This document shows positions 52,198-61,284 of a DNA stretch of 64,000 bases, in pieces; the stretch's first letter is position 1, and each line of letters opens with the position of its first letter. A program made the position numbers and the translations under genes. A model generated the notes under the pieces. The model was not told where the DNA came from and made no database searches. It saw only the letters and a program-made list of their open reading frames with translations. Source of the DNA: JAIQFL01 sp035295745 (GTDB lineage: Bacteria; Acidobacteriota; Terriglobia; Bryobacterales; Bryobacteraceae); assembly GCA_035295745.1 (NCBI GenBank), contig DATGIL010000042.1:62001-126000 (forward strand), given 5' to 3'.

Positions 52198-54651
52198 ATG
52201 CGCATTGCGTTCTGTCTGCTCGCCTGCGCACTGGTCGCGCCCGCCGCTCCTCGCGTTAAGGTGATCAAGCTCGCAGTGTCGAATCCCACGAGTGAGACGC
52301 GCCTCAGCGAGAATGTCGTGGTCCGCGTGAGCGACCTCAAGCGCGTTGCGCCCGATTTCGCGCCCTTCAATACGATTGTCACCACCAGCGATGCAGCCAC
52401 CCTCGAAGAGGACGCCCGCATTCTGCAGACCGTCGAACTGCCTTCGCAGGTAGACGACCTCGATGGCGATGGCAAGTACGACGAACTGGCCTTCCAGATC
52501 GACCTGCAGCCCCGGCAGACACGCATCGTCACTGTCGCTTACGGAGACCAGGCCACCATTCTCCGCATCCGCAGCCACTATCCCAAACGCACCGATGCCA
52601 AATTCGCCTCGCGCTACGAAGGCCCGGGATGGGAATCGGAAGAGAACGCATGGCGCATCTACTTCGACAAGCGCAACGCTATTGATCTCTATGGCAAGCG
52701 GCGCCCCGGCCTCTATCTCGATCTCTTCGCCGCACCCGAATATGTCTATCACCTGGAAGTACCGATGGGCCGCGACATCTTCAAGGTGGACCCTTCCCTG
52801 GGCATTGGATCTGTAGCTGCTGTGGTGGATGGCAAAGGCCAGGCAGTCGCGGATGTCGGCGAGCGAAAATGGCGCGTGCTCACGGCTGGCCCGGTGCGTT
52901 CGATCGTCGAGATCGAGTACAAAGCGTGGAAGGTCGGGGGCCATTCGGCCGACCTCGTCAGCCGCTTCACGCAGTGGGCCGGCGAACACGGATTCGAACA
53001 TCGCATTACGATGAGCGATCCCTCCGTCTTCTCTCTCGCGGCGGCCGTCCCGAAGAAGCCCGGCGTCGAGCGGGTCGAGGCAGCGGCTAATCCCGCTGTG
53101 CTCGCCGTTGCGACATGGGGGCATCAAGTCGTCGTGCCAGGCACCAAGGCCGGCACCGTGGAGCTCCCGGACGAGAATCTCGGAGTTGCTGTTCTGATCC
53201 GCAAGGCTCAGTCCGGCGCCGTGATTACCGACGCCGGTAATTATCTGATTCCGCTCCAGCCCGGCAATACGACTGCGCAATGGTATGCCGCCGCGATGTG
53301 GGACCAGGAGAACACCGAGCGTCTCTCCGGAACCGTCACGCCCTCCAACGCCGCGCGCCCCACTCGTGATCGGTTTCTGGCGTACGTCAATGCCATGAGC
53401 GACCGCATCGCCCATCCTCCCACCGTAGAGCTTCTGGCCCGACCGGCCGGCCCCGAATCCGCGCCGCCGGACACCTTGACTGCCACGCACCGCACTTACG
53501 CCCAGGCCATCGCTCTTCTCGCGCAATCCGCCGATCGCACCGCGAAACATTACGAGCCGCTCATCGCCGCGACGGCACCGCTGGCGGCCGGCAAATTCGA
53601 GGGCACGGGTTTCTTCACGGAAGGCGACAACCGGACCGGCGACTGGAAAGATCAGAAGGGATACTTCTGGACTGGCGGCTTCTGGCCCGGAGAGCTCTGG
53701 AAGCTCTTTGTGTCCACTCATGACGACCGCTACCGGAAATGGGCTGAGCTGTGGACCTCACGCCTCGCCGGCAATCAAAGCAAACAGAATCACGATACCG
53801 GTTTCCTGAATCTTTACTCCTCCGTGGCAGCCTGCGAAATCACGAAGGACCCCAAGTACCGCGCGGAAGGGGTGCGAGCCGCCGAGCGCCTGAAACAGCT
53901 CTACAATCCGCTCACGCAGCTCGTCTCGTCGTGGGGCGCGAATGGCGACGACACCATCATGGACACGATGATGAATCTGCAGATCTGGTGGTGGGCCGCT
54001 CGCGAGACCGGCAACCAGGAGTGGGTCGATCTCGGCCACAAGCATGCCCTCCGAACCGCGGAGTGGCTGGTGCGCCCCGACGGCTCGTCGATCCAATCGG
54101 TGCATTACAACCCTGGCGACAACCGGCAACGTTTCACTTCCAGCGAGAAGGTGCTCGACTATCCCAATCAGACGCCTCCCGGCGAGATGGTCTTCACCCA
54201 CACGCACCAGGGCTTTGCGGCCGATACCGCCTGGTCGCGTGGGCAGGCATGGGCAGTATACGGATTCGCCGAGGCCTATCGCGCCACGCACGATCCGCAC
54301 CTGCTCGCGGTCGCCGAAAAGACCGCTTCCTTCGCTCTCGATCGTCTGCCCGAAGATGGCGTGCCCTGGTATGACTTTGCGGACGAGGGCATCTTCTACC
54401 GCAATCGAGACTCTTCGGCGGCGGCGATCCTCGCCGGTGGATTGCTGCGGCTCGCCGCGTTGACTCCTGCCGCCGATCGCGCCGCCACGTACCGGAAAGA
54501 GGGCGAGCGTATCGTGCAGTCCCTGATCGATCGCTATTTGAGTTCCACGGGAGTATTACGTCACGGATGCAGCACGCGCCCCAGCGATGTCACGCTCACC
54601 TACGGCGACTATTACCTGCTCGAATCGCTGATAATGCTGGACAAGCCGTAG
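52198..54651 (+). CDS. DUF4861 and GH88 unsaturated glucuronyl hydrolase fusion, exported
   Basis: 817 residues from the ATG one base after the isomerase stop. Signal peptide (MRIAFCLLACALVAPAAP). Residues about 20-400 are a DUF4861-like beta domain (DLDGDGKYDELAFQIDL, EGPGWESEENAWRIYFDKRN). Residues about 430-815 are an (alpha/alpha)6 barrel of GH88 type, with DDTIMDTMMNLQIWWWA (catalytic Asp region), VRPDGSSIQSVHYNP and WSRGQAWAVYGFAEAY. GH88 removes unsaturated glucuronate from oligosaccharides made by polysaccharide lyases. The fusion would let one protein bind and trim uronate oligomers. Confidence 0.8.
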   Translation: MRIAFCLLACALVAPAAPRVKVIKLAVSNPTSETRLSENVVVRVSDLKRVAPDFAPFNTIVTTSDAATLEEDARILQTVELPSQVDDLDGDGKYDELAFQIDLQPRQTRIVTVAYGDQATILRIRSHYPKRTDAKFASRYEGPGWESEENAWRIYFDKRNAIDLYGKRRPGLYLDLFAAPEYVYHLEVPMGRDIFKVDPSLGIGSVAAVVDGKGQAVADVGERKWRVLTAGPVRSIVEIEYKAWKVGGHSADLVSRFTQWAGEHGFEHRITMSDPSVFSLAAAVPKKPGVERVEAAANPAVLAVATWGHQVVVPGTKAGTVELPDENLGVAVLIRKAQSGAVITDAGNYLIPLQPGNTTAQWYAAAMWDQENTERLSGTVTPSNAARPTRDRFLAYVNAMSDRIAHPPTVELLARPAGPESAPPDTLTATHRTYAQAIALLAQSADRTAKHYEPLIAATAPLAAGKFEGTGFFTEGDNRTGDWKDQKGYFWTGGFWPGELWKLFVSTHDDRYRKWAELWTSRLAGNQSKQNHDTGFLNLYSSVAACEITKDPKYRAEGVRAAERLKQLYNPLTQLVSSWGANGDDTIMDTMMNLQIWWWAARETGNQEWVDLGHKHALRTAEWLVRPDGSSIQSVHYNPGDNRQRFTSSEKVLDYPNQTPPGEMVFTHTHQGFAADTAWSRGQAWAVYGFAEAYRATHDPHLLAVAEKTASFALDRLPEDGVPWYDFADEGIFYRNRDSSAAAILAGGLLRLAALTPAADRAATYRKEGERIVQSLIDRYLSSTGVLRHGCSTRPSDVTLTYGDYYLLESLIMLDKP

Positions 54652-54696
54652 GCACTACGCCACCGCGAATCAGCGTTGTGCGACACTGATTGCTTC

Positions 54697-55617
54697 GTGG
54701 CAAATCCCATCGAAGTAGCAGGACTCCAGAAGAGCTACGGGACTTTTCCCGCCGTCAAGGGCATCGATTTCGAAGTGTGCGCGGGCGAAGTGTTCGGACT
54801 GCTCGGACCGAATGGCGCGGGCAAGACTACCACCGTCGAAATCCTCGAAGGACTGCGCACGCGGAGCAGCGGGCGCGTTTCCGTGCTGGGATACGACCCG
54901 GAGGTGGAGACCGCGCAGCTCAAAGATCGCGTCGGCGTCTGCCTGCAAGCCACGCACCTTCAGGAGAAGATCAAGGTTCGCGAAGCCATGGCCTTGTTCT
55001 CGGACCTTTATAGCCGCACGGTGGACAGCGGTCAACTGTTGCGCCGCCTGCAACTCTGGGAGAAGCGCGAGTCCCTCTATTCGCAGCTCTCCGGTGGGCA
55101 GAAGCAACGCCTGGCACTGGCACTGGCGCTACTCAACGATCCGCAGGTCCTCTTTCTGGATGAACCATCGGCGGGGCTCGATCCGCAGGCGCGGCTCGAA
55201 ATTCACGAATTGGTGCTGGACCTCCGGCGCGAACAGCGCACTATTCTGCTGACCACACACTACATCGAAGAGGCCGAAAAACTCTGCGACCGCGTAGCGA
55301 TTGTCGATGAAGGGCGCATCATCGCGATCGGCACGCCGCGCGAGATCCAGGATCGCACGTTGTCGCATTCCATCATCGAGATCGAATGCGGACAGCCGGT
55401 GGCGGGAGCGGTCCCGGCTTTTCGGGACGCGGAACAGATCACCCTGGACGAGCCTCGGAGGCGCCTGTCGGTCACTTCGCGGCGGCCCGCGCGGACGATC
55501 GTCGACATGGTGAAGTGGCTGGACGATGCTGGCGTGGAACTGGTGGACATCCGCATCAAACGGCCGTCGCTCGAAGATGCTTTCATCGAACTTACCGGAA
55601 AGAGTCTGCGTGAATGA
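54697..55617 (+). CDS. ABC transporter ATP-binding protein
   Basis: 306 residues from the GTG at 54697 (a TTG seven codons earlier is possible). Walker A GPNGAGKTTT, Q-loop in VCLQATH, signature LSGGQKQRLALALALL, Walker B VLFLDEPSAGLD and H-loop LLTTHYIEEAEKL are all intact. C-terminal part (about 225-306) is the extra domain common in ABC-2 ATPases. It pairs with the permease that overlaps its stop codon by four bases. Confidence 0.9.
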   Translation: MANPIEVAGLQKSYGTFPAVKGIDFEVCAGEVFGLLGPNGAGKTTTVEILEGLRTRSSGRVSVLGYDPEVETAQLKDRVGVCLQATHLQEKIKVREAMALFSDLYSRTVDSGQLLRRLQLWEKRESLYSQLSGGQKQRLALALALLNDPQVLFLDEPSAGLDPQARLEIHELVLDLRREQRTILLTTHYIEEAEKLCDRVAIVDEGRIIAIGTPREIQDRTLSHSIIEIECGQPVAGAVPAFRDAEQITLDEPRRRLSVTSRRPARTIVDMVKWLDDAGVELVDIRIKRPSLEDAFIELTGKSLRE

Positions 55618-57809
55618 GACCTTATCTCGCCATATTCCGAAGCAACATGCAGTTGACGATGCGGGACCGATCGGTCCTGTTTTTTAATTACCTCTTCCCG
55701 TTTATCTTTTTCTTTGCGTTCGCGGAGCTGTTTCATGCCGGCACGGGGTCGGGTGTGGCGTATTTCGTGGGAACGGTCCTGACCATGGGGATTCTGGGGA
55801 ATGGGCTGTGGGGCGCGGGCATGCGCTCGGTCCAGGACCGCGAGGCCAATATTCTGCGGCGTTTCAAAGTGACGCCGATCGGCCCATTGCCGATTCTGAT
55901 TTCGGCCATGGCCAGCGGCCTTCTTCTCTATCTTCCGGTTCCGATCGTATTGGTGGCGTTAGCGCATTTCATGTACGCCATGCCGTTCCCGCACAACTGG
56001 CTGTCGCTGCTCATCATGGTCGTGCTGGGAGTGTGCGCCTTGCGTGCGGTGGGACTGATCCTGGCGTCGGTAACGAATACCATGCAGGAGGCGATGATCG
56101 CGATTCAGTTGGCGTATATGTCGCAGCTATTTCTGAGCGGCGCGACGGTGCCCTCCGCGATGTTGCCGAACTGGGCCCAGACGCTGGCCGAGTTCCTGCC
56201 GGCATCCTACCTGGTCACTGGATTTCAGGGGATCTTTTTCCGCAATCAATCTCTGCTCGACAATCTGCCCGCTGTGGGCGCGCTGCTGGTCTCGACGATT
56301 GTGGGAGTGTTCCTCGCAGTCCAGCTCTTCCGATGGGAAAAGGGCGAGAAGATGCAGCCACGCAAGAAGCTGTGGGTGCTGGCGGTGGCCGGACCCTTTC
56401 TGCTCATGGGCTGCTATCGCGGCTACAGCAAGGAGCACATCGGGCAGAATGAGGCGCTGTTCCGCGACCTGCAGCGGGCCGGCACGTTTCTGATTCGGAA
56501 TACGCGCGTGTTCGTGGGCGATGGCTCGGTCATGGAGAACGCCTCGGTGCTGGTGCGGGACGGCAAGATCGCTGACGTCTTCGAAGGCTCCGGGCCGGAT
56601 GCAGACAAACTAAAAGCCGATGTGGTGGAAGGCGCCGGCAAGACCCTGCTGCCGGGGCTCATCGATACGCAGGTGCGTCTCGGGTCGCCGGCCGGAATCT
56701 CCACATCCAGTGACGACTACGATGTGAAGAAGGTCATGCCGCATGCGGCGGCCGCCCTGCTGTACAGCGGCGTAACGGCGGCGCGGAGCGTGGGAGATCC
56801 GCTCGACTCGACGCGGTCGCTGCGTGGCGAAATCGCGAATGGCAGCAAGCTGGGGGCGCAGCTTTTCATCTGCGGGCCGATCTTCACGGTGGAGAACGGG
56901 CACGGCACGGAGTTCGTGCAAAACGTGCCGGAATCGGCGCGCGACGCCATGAAGGCGCAGTTGATCCGCACTCCGAAAACTCCAGAGGAGGCACGCCGGC
57001 AGGTGCGCGATTTGAAGGCTGCGGGCGTCGACGGCATCAAAGCGATTCTCGAGGCGGGATGGGGCGACGGGATGCTGTACGATCGCCTCGATCTGCTGCT
57101 GGTGCGGTCGGTGGCGGAAGAGGCGCGTTCGCAGAATCTTCCGCTCGCGACTCACACCGGCGATGCGCGCGATGTGACGGACGGCGTGGAGGTGGGATCG
57201 GCGTCGATCGAGCATGGTTCATGGCGGGACGAAGTGCCGGATGCGGTTTTGGATCGGATGGTGCGGCAGGGCGTCTATCTGGCGCCGGCGCTGGGAGTGG
57301 CGGAGGCGTACGCAAACTACTTCGCAGGCAAGGACGATGTCCTCAACAACTCTCTGGTACAGCAGGCGGTACCTGCGAACGTATTGAGGGGGACGCGTGA
57401 GTTTGTGACCTCGGGTAAGGGCGGCGATGCGGCGAAGGCAGCGTTGTTCCAGTCGGCACTGGAGCGCGGCACGGCGAATCTGGTGCGGGCGTGGAAGGCG
57501 GGAGTGCCGCTGGTGGCGGGTAGCGAGGCGGGGAGTCCGATGGTGTTCCACGGTCCTTCTCTGCATCATGAGCTGCAGCTTTGGGTGAAGGCGGGTGTTC
57601 CGGCGAAAGCTGCGTTGACCGCGGCCACGGGAAATGCGGCAAAACTGCTGCGCGCCGAGAAGCGCTACGGCACGATTCGCAAGGGCCTGGACGCCGATCT
57701 GCTGCTGGTGGACGGAAATCCGCTTGAAGACATCTCGTCCACGGAGCGCATTTCGCTGGTGGTGTTCAAGGGCGAGCGGGTGCGGCGGTCATCACTTTTC
57801 GACAAGTGA
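55614..57809 (+). CDS. ABC-2 permease fused to an amidohydrolase-like domain
   Basis: 731 residues in one open frame. Residues 1-245 are a normal-length ABC-2 permease (RREANILRRFKVTP-type loop, six helices, SGATVPSAMLPNWAQTLAEF). A helix with lipobox-like LLMGC follows at 252-267, then residues about 295-731 resemble an imidazolonepropionase-like amidohydrolase. The first metal motif is DTQVRL (Gln353, Arg355) where HxH is expected, the GTD Asp is Glu638 (GSEAG), while Lys (GVDGIKAI), His of THTGD and His of IEHG remain. An ATG at 56352 could give a separate lipoprotein. Confidence 0.85.
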   Translation: MRPYLAIFRSNMQLTMRDRSVLFFNYLFPFIFFFAFAELFHAGTGSGVAYFVGTVLTMGILGNGLWGAGMRSVQDREANILRRFKVTPIGPLPILISAMASGLLLYLPVPIVLVALAHFMYAMPFPHNWLSLLIMVVLGVCALRAVGLILASVTNTMQEAMIAIQLAYMSQLFLSGATVPSAMLPNWAQTLAEFLPASYLVTGFQGIFFRNQSLLDNLPAVGALLVSTIVGVFLAVQLFRWEKGEKMQPRKKLWVLAVAGPFLLMGCYRGYSKEHIGQNEALFRDLQRAGTFLIRNTRVFVGDGSVMENASVLVRDGKIADVFEGSGPDADKLKADVVEGAGKTLLPGLIDTQVRLGSPAGISTSSDDYDVKKVMPHAAAALLYSGVTAARSVGDPLDSTRSLRGEIANGSKLGAQLFICGPIFTVENGHGTEFVQNVPESARDAMKAQLIRTPKTPEEARRQVRDLKAAGVDGIKAILEAGWGDGMLYDRLDLLLVRSVAEEARSQNLPLATHTGDARDVTDGVEVGSASIEHGSWRDEVPDAVLDRMVRQGVYLAPALGVAEAYANYFAGKDDVLNNSLVQQAVPANVLRGTREFVTSGKGGDAAKAALFQSALERGTANLVRAWKAGVPLVAGSEAGSPMVFHGPSLHHELQLWVKAGVPAKAALTAATGNAAKLLRAEKRYGTIRKGLDADLLLVDGNPLEDISSTERISLVVFKGERVRRSSLFDK

Positions 57810-58673
57810 GAGCATCTGCCCGATCTCGGCGCTGACACCTTCGGGCCACTCCATGGGGATGAAGTGACCGAGATCCTGGCGGTGGATTTCGCGACCGCGC
57901 GGGAACTTCGATGCCAGATCGGGCGGGGTGGGGGAGGAGCTGAGTTCGAAAGCGTCCAGCGTGCCCAAAGTGCCTCCGCGGATGATGACTACGGGTTGCG
58001 TAATCGATGGAATTTCTGCGTAGAGGTTTGCATCGTGCTCCGTGGAGTGCGTGTAGATAGAGGCTTCGACGGCGGGCGGACAAGCGAGGACAAAACCATC
58101 GCCGGCGGGCAGGAGGCCGAACTCGCAGTAATCGCGAAGGACCTCGGGACGCCAGGTGGAGAACGGCGGGCGTCCGCTAAAGCGCGCCAGCATCTCTTCG
58201 GGTGACTTCCAGGTATTACGGCGCCGCAAGACGAACGAAGTGTCCATAAGCGAGTGGCCGTAATATTCGGGAGGAAAGATGGTGGGGTCGAGAAGCAGGA
58301 TAGCGGCGAACGTCTCGGGCCGGAGTCCGGTGGCGGCCACGATTGAGTGCCCGCCCATGGAATGTCCGATGCCGATGGCGTCGTGCAGATTCAGTTGCGA
58401 GGCGAGGTCGGCGAGGTCGCGTCCGAACGATCGCCAGTGGTAGGGTGGTTCCGGTTTCGAGGATCGTCCATGCCCCCGGAAGTCAACCGCAATGCGGCGC
58501 TGGTTCGGGAAGCAGCGGGCGATTGCGTCCCAACATCGTGCGTGAAATCCGGTGGCGTGCGCAAAGACAAGCGCGGGCTCGCTCCCGGGCCACTCCCAGA
58601 GAGCTAAGTCGAGTCCGCGGGAGCAAAGAATCTGTAGCGTCGGATCCAACTTGAATTGTAGCGGCAAAGGCAA
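57792..58673 (-). CDS. Alpha/beta hydrolase
   Basis: 293 residues. Oxyanion HATGFHARCWDAIA, nucleophile elbow GHSMGG (Ser about 106), Asp and His in the C-terminal part (GHFIPMEWPEG with the His). A cytoplasmic esterase/epoxide-hydrolase-like enzyme with unknown substrate. Its end overlaps the convergent fusion gene by 18 bases. Upstream, 58674-58972 holds no gene; two spurious frames there show repeated CGCTTCGCTCGC-type words but no recognisable product. Confidence 0.8.
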   Translation of the reverse strand: MPLPLQFKLDPTLQILCSRGLDLALWEWPGSEPALVFAHATGFHARCWDAIARCFPNQRRIAVDFRGHGRSSKPEPPYHWRSFGRDLADLASQLNLHDAIGIGHSMGGHSIVAATGLRPETFAAILLLDPTIFPPEYYGHSLMDTSFVLRRRNTWKSPEEMLARFSGRPPFSTWRPEVLRDYCEFGLLPAGDGFVLACPPAVEASIYTHSTEHDANLYAEIPSITQPVVIIRGGTLGTLDAFELSSSPTPPDLASKFPRGREIHRQDLGHFIPMEWPEGVSAEIGQMLSLVEK

Positions 58674-58972
58674 GGGTTGGGGAACACTCTTCGCTTCGCT
58701 CGCAGGGCGAGGGCCGGGAATTGCGTTCGGTGCGCTCGCTGAGCCAGCATTTCTTTGGAGAGTCGGGTACTTTCATCGCCGAGCACCTCGCGCTGACCAA
58801 TCTCGGCATCCTCGGCGCCCTCGGTTTTATGTTCTTTTCTCTGCCTTGATTTCCGCGCCTTCGTGTCTCCGCGGTAAATGCCTCTGGTGCTCACCCACCG
58901 TAGTTCGCCCGGGGCACCGCATTAACGCAGAGACGGGGGAAGAGGAGGTCCGTCTTCCCCCAAGATTACCCG

Positions 58973-60052
58973 CTACTGATTGATGTTCTCCCCCGCTTCA
59001 ATGCGCTTGGCAAGCTTTTCGAGCATCGGCTTCTGATCCTTCGGTGCGCCTGCCATTGAGGCCTGCATTTCCTTGTTCGCACCCTCTTTATCGTGAGCCG
59101 CCACCGCTACGCGGGCCAGTCCCAGGTGGGTTATCCACGAGTCTGGGTCCTTCTTCTTCAGGTCGCGAAAGACCATCATGGCCTCGTCTTGCTTGCCCTC
59201 TTTCTGCATTCCGCGCGCGTAATTGTATGCGTCGATTACGTTGGCCTTCTCCATGGCGAGTTTCATGGTCGCCGCCGCCTCGTCCTTGCGGCCCATCGCC
59301 TCCAGGATGCGCGACTTGGTCTGCAGATTCTGGAACTGCGGAATCTGCACCGACTCGTCGGCCCACTTGAGGGCCTGTTCCAGGTCGTACTTATTGTCGG
59401 CCAGCCAGGTGGCCGCCTCGTCGAAGCCCATCCAGGTGAAGCCGGAGATGTTGCGAAGTTGTTTGCGCATGCTGCTAAGCGTGAGCGCCTTCACGTCCAC
59501 CCCGACTTTGAACGGCACCGCCAGTTTCTCCCACTTCAACGTCACTTCACCGGAATCGGGATGCAGATTTTCAAATTCGTAACTGAGCGCTTCGTGGAAG
59601 TCGCAGGCGCGCGGCGACACGGTGACGCGCAGGGCGTCCTCCTCCTTGTCGTAGCTGAAACTGCCCCACGAGGTGGAATTCTTCGAGAAGATCACCGTCC
59701 AGGTGTCCTTGCCGGGAATCATGTGAAGGCCGTATGTGCCGGCGGACAATTCTTTGCCCTCCACGCTCACCGGATCGCTGAACTCGATGGTGGTATTTTC
59801 GTTAGCTCCGGCGCGCCAAACAGCGTCATACTTCACCACATCGCCCCAGATCTTGCGGCCGTTGACCAGGGGACGCGAGTACGCAACGGCAATTCGCGTC
59901 AACCCGATCCGCTGCATTGTATAAGCATGCTGGCTGACGGTTGGCAGGTCGAGGCTGGTGGGCTGGCGGCCCGAAGCGAATTGCGCGCGACCGACTCCCG
60001 TGGCCACCGATAGCGCGAGCAAAGATGGAATCATCAAGCGAGTTGCAAGCAT
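58973..60052 (-). CDS. Exported DUF2911 protein with TPR-like tail
   Basis: 359 residues; signal peptide ends near GVGRAQ. Residues about 35-180 are DUF2911: IAVAYSRPLVNGRKIWG, VWRAGANENTTIEFS and SAGTYGLHMIPGKDTWTVIF are the family hallmarks. Residues about 220-355 are TPR-like (DLEQALKWADESVQ, KDEAAATMKLAMEKAN, KQDEAMMVFRDLKKKDP). DUF2911 proteins are periplasmic with no known function and are frequent in Acidobacteria and Bacteroidetes. Confidence 0.8.
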   Translation of the reverse strand: MLATRLMIPSLLALSVATGVGRAQFASGRQPTSLDLPTVSQHAYTMQRIGLTRIAVAYSRPLVNGRKIWGDVVKYDAVWRAGANENTTIEFSDPVSVEGKELSAGTYGLHMIPGKDTWTVIFSKNSTSWGSFSYDKEEDALRVTVSPRACDFHEALSYEFENLHPDSGEVTLKWEKLAVPFKVGVDVKALTLSSMRKQLRNISGFTWMGFDEAATWLADNKYDLEQALKWADESVQIPQFQNLQTKSRILEAMGRKDEAAATMKLAMEKANVIDAYNYARGMQKEGKQDEAMMVFRDLKKKDPDSWITHLGLARVAVAAHDKEGANKEMQASMAGAPKDQKPMLEKLAKRIEAGENINQ

Positions 60053-60171
60053 AGGTCAATCGACGCGCCACTTGGCGGGATGTTGACCCGCGGGACTGTA
60101 CGCCTGCCCCATTTCTCTGTAGTCTCATCACACGGGCACGGATTCCAGCCGCGTGCAGTTACAATCCGGGA

Positions 60172-61284
60172 ATGCGGGTGCCGCGCCGGCTCCGGACTTG
60201 GACGATTCAGTTCGCGATTGCCTTCGTCGTCTGGTCGGTCCTGGCTGTGATTTACGGATTGCAATGGGTCCGCCAGGCTCTCGTCATGGAGGATCGCCGG
60301 ATCCCACTCGGTACCGCCGTCTGGCCAGCGTTCGAGACATATTGGATTTACGCCCTGCTTACTCCTGCGACGATCGAGTTCGCGCTTCGCGTGGAGTTCC
60401 GGCGAGACCAGATGCGCCGCTTCGTTTTGAGCCACGCGGCTGGATTTGCGGTATTCTCCATTGCGCAGGCGGTTCTTCGGCTGCTGCTGTTTCCAGTGCA
60501 CAATCCGCACACCGGCGCGGTGATTCCACGTAGTTGGGCGATGCTGTACAACCTGCTTTGGTTTTACCTTAGCGACAACATCTTCATGTACGTTCCGATC
60601 GTGGGAGGGACCATGGCGTGGGCGGCATACGCCCAGAATCGCCAGCGCGAGCTGTCGCAAACGCAGTTGAGGGCCCAGTTGGCGAGCGCCGAGTTGCAAA
60701 TTCTCAAGATGCAGCTTCACCCGCACTTTTTGTTCAATACTCTGCAGGCTATTTCCACACTAGTGGGCAAAGACCCGCAGACGGCGAAGCGGATGATCGC
60801 ACTTCTGGGCGACCTGCTGCGCGCCACGATCGACCGGTCCGGCGAACAGGTGGTGGCGCTACGCGACGAACTCGATCTGCTGGACCGGTACGTGCAAATC
60901 GAACAGGTGCGATTCGGCGACCTGCTGCGGGTGGAATTTGAAATTGACGATGCCACGCAGGAGGCGAGAGTGCCCACACTGATCCTGCAGCCGCTGGTGG
61001 AAAACGCCATCCGCCACGGTGCGCGTTCGCAATCCGGACCGGCGACGGTCTGCGTGCGCAGCTCGGTTTGCGGGGAACAGTTGCGTTTGACCATCCAGGA
61101 CAACGGCCCCGGGATGCCTGCCTCGGAGAAGCGCAATCCGGCGGGACTGGGGCTGGAGAATACACGTGCCCGATTGGGCCATCTCTACGGGGCCGGACAG
61201 CGGCTGGAGCTGGAAAATCTGCCTGCCGGCGGACTGCTGGTCACGGTCGAAATCCCCATGTGTCCAGGTGAGCAGGCGCCATGA
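60172..61284 (+). CDS. LytS-type sensor histidine kinase
   Basis: 370 residues. Four membrane helices in the first about 140 residues, then a short coiled segment (RQRELSQTQLRAQLASAELQ) and the His_kinase domain with the phospho-acceptor box LHPHFLFNTLQAISTL (His of PHF), then HATPase with VENAIRHGARS and LTIQDNGPGMP. Autophosphorylates and passes phosphate to the next gene's product. The regulator start overlaps its stop (ATGA). Confidence 0.9.
   Translation: MRVPRRLRTWTIQFAIAFVVWSVLAVIYGLQWVRQALVMEDRRIPLGTAVWPAFETYWIYALLTPATIEFALRVEFRRDQMRRFVLSHAAGFAVFSIAQAVLRLLLFPVHNPHTGAVIPRSWAMLYNLLWFYLSDNIFMYVPIVGGTMAWAAYAQNRQRELSQTQLRAQLASAELQILKMQLHPHFLFNTLQAISTLVGKDPQTAKRMIALLGDLLRATIDRSGEQVVALRDELDLLDRYVQIEQVRFGDLLRVEFEIDDATQEARVPTLILQPLVENAIRHGARSQSGPATVCVRSSVCGEQLRLTIQDNGPGMPASEKRNPAGLGLENTRARLGHLYGAGQRLELENLPAGGLLVTVEIPMCPGEQAP

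Noticed and set aside
52135..53721. 528-codon open frame on the minus strand
   Set aside because: Antisense to the DUF4861-GH88 gene, composition typical of the reverse of a high-GC gene, no domain.
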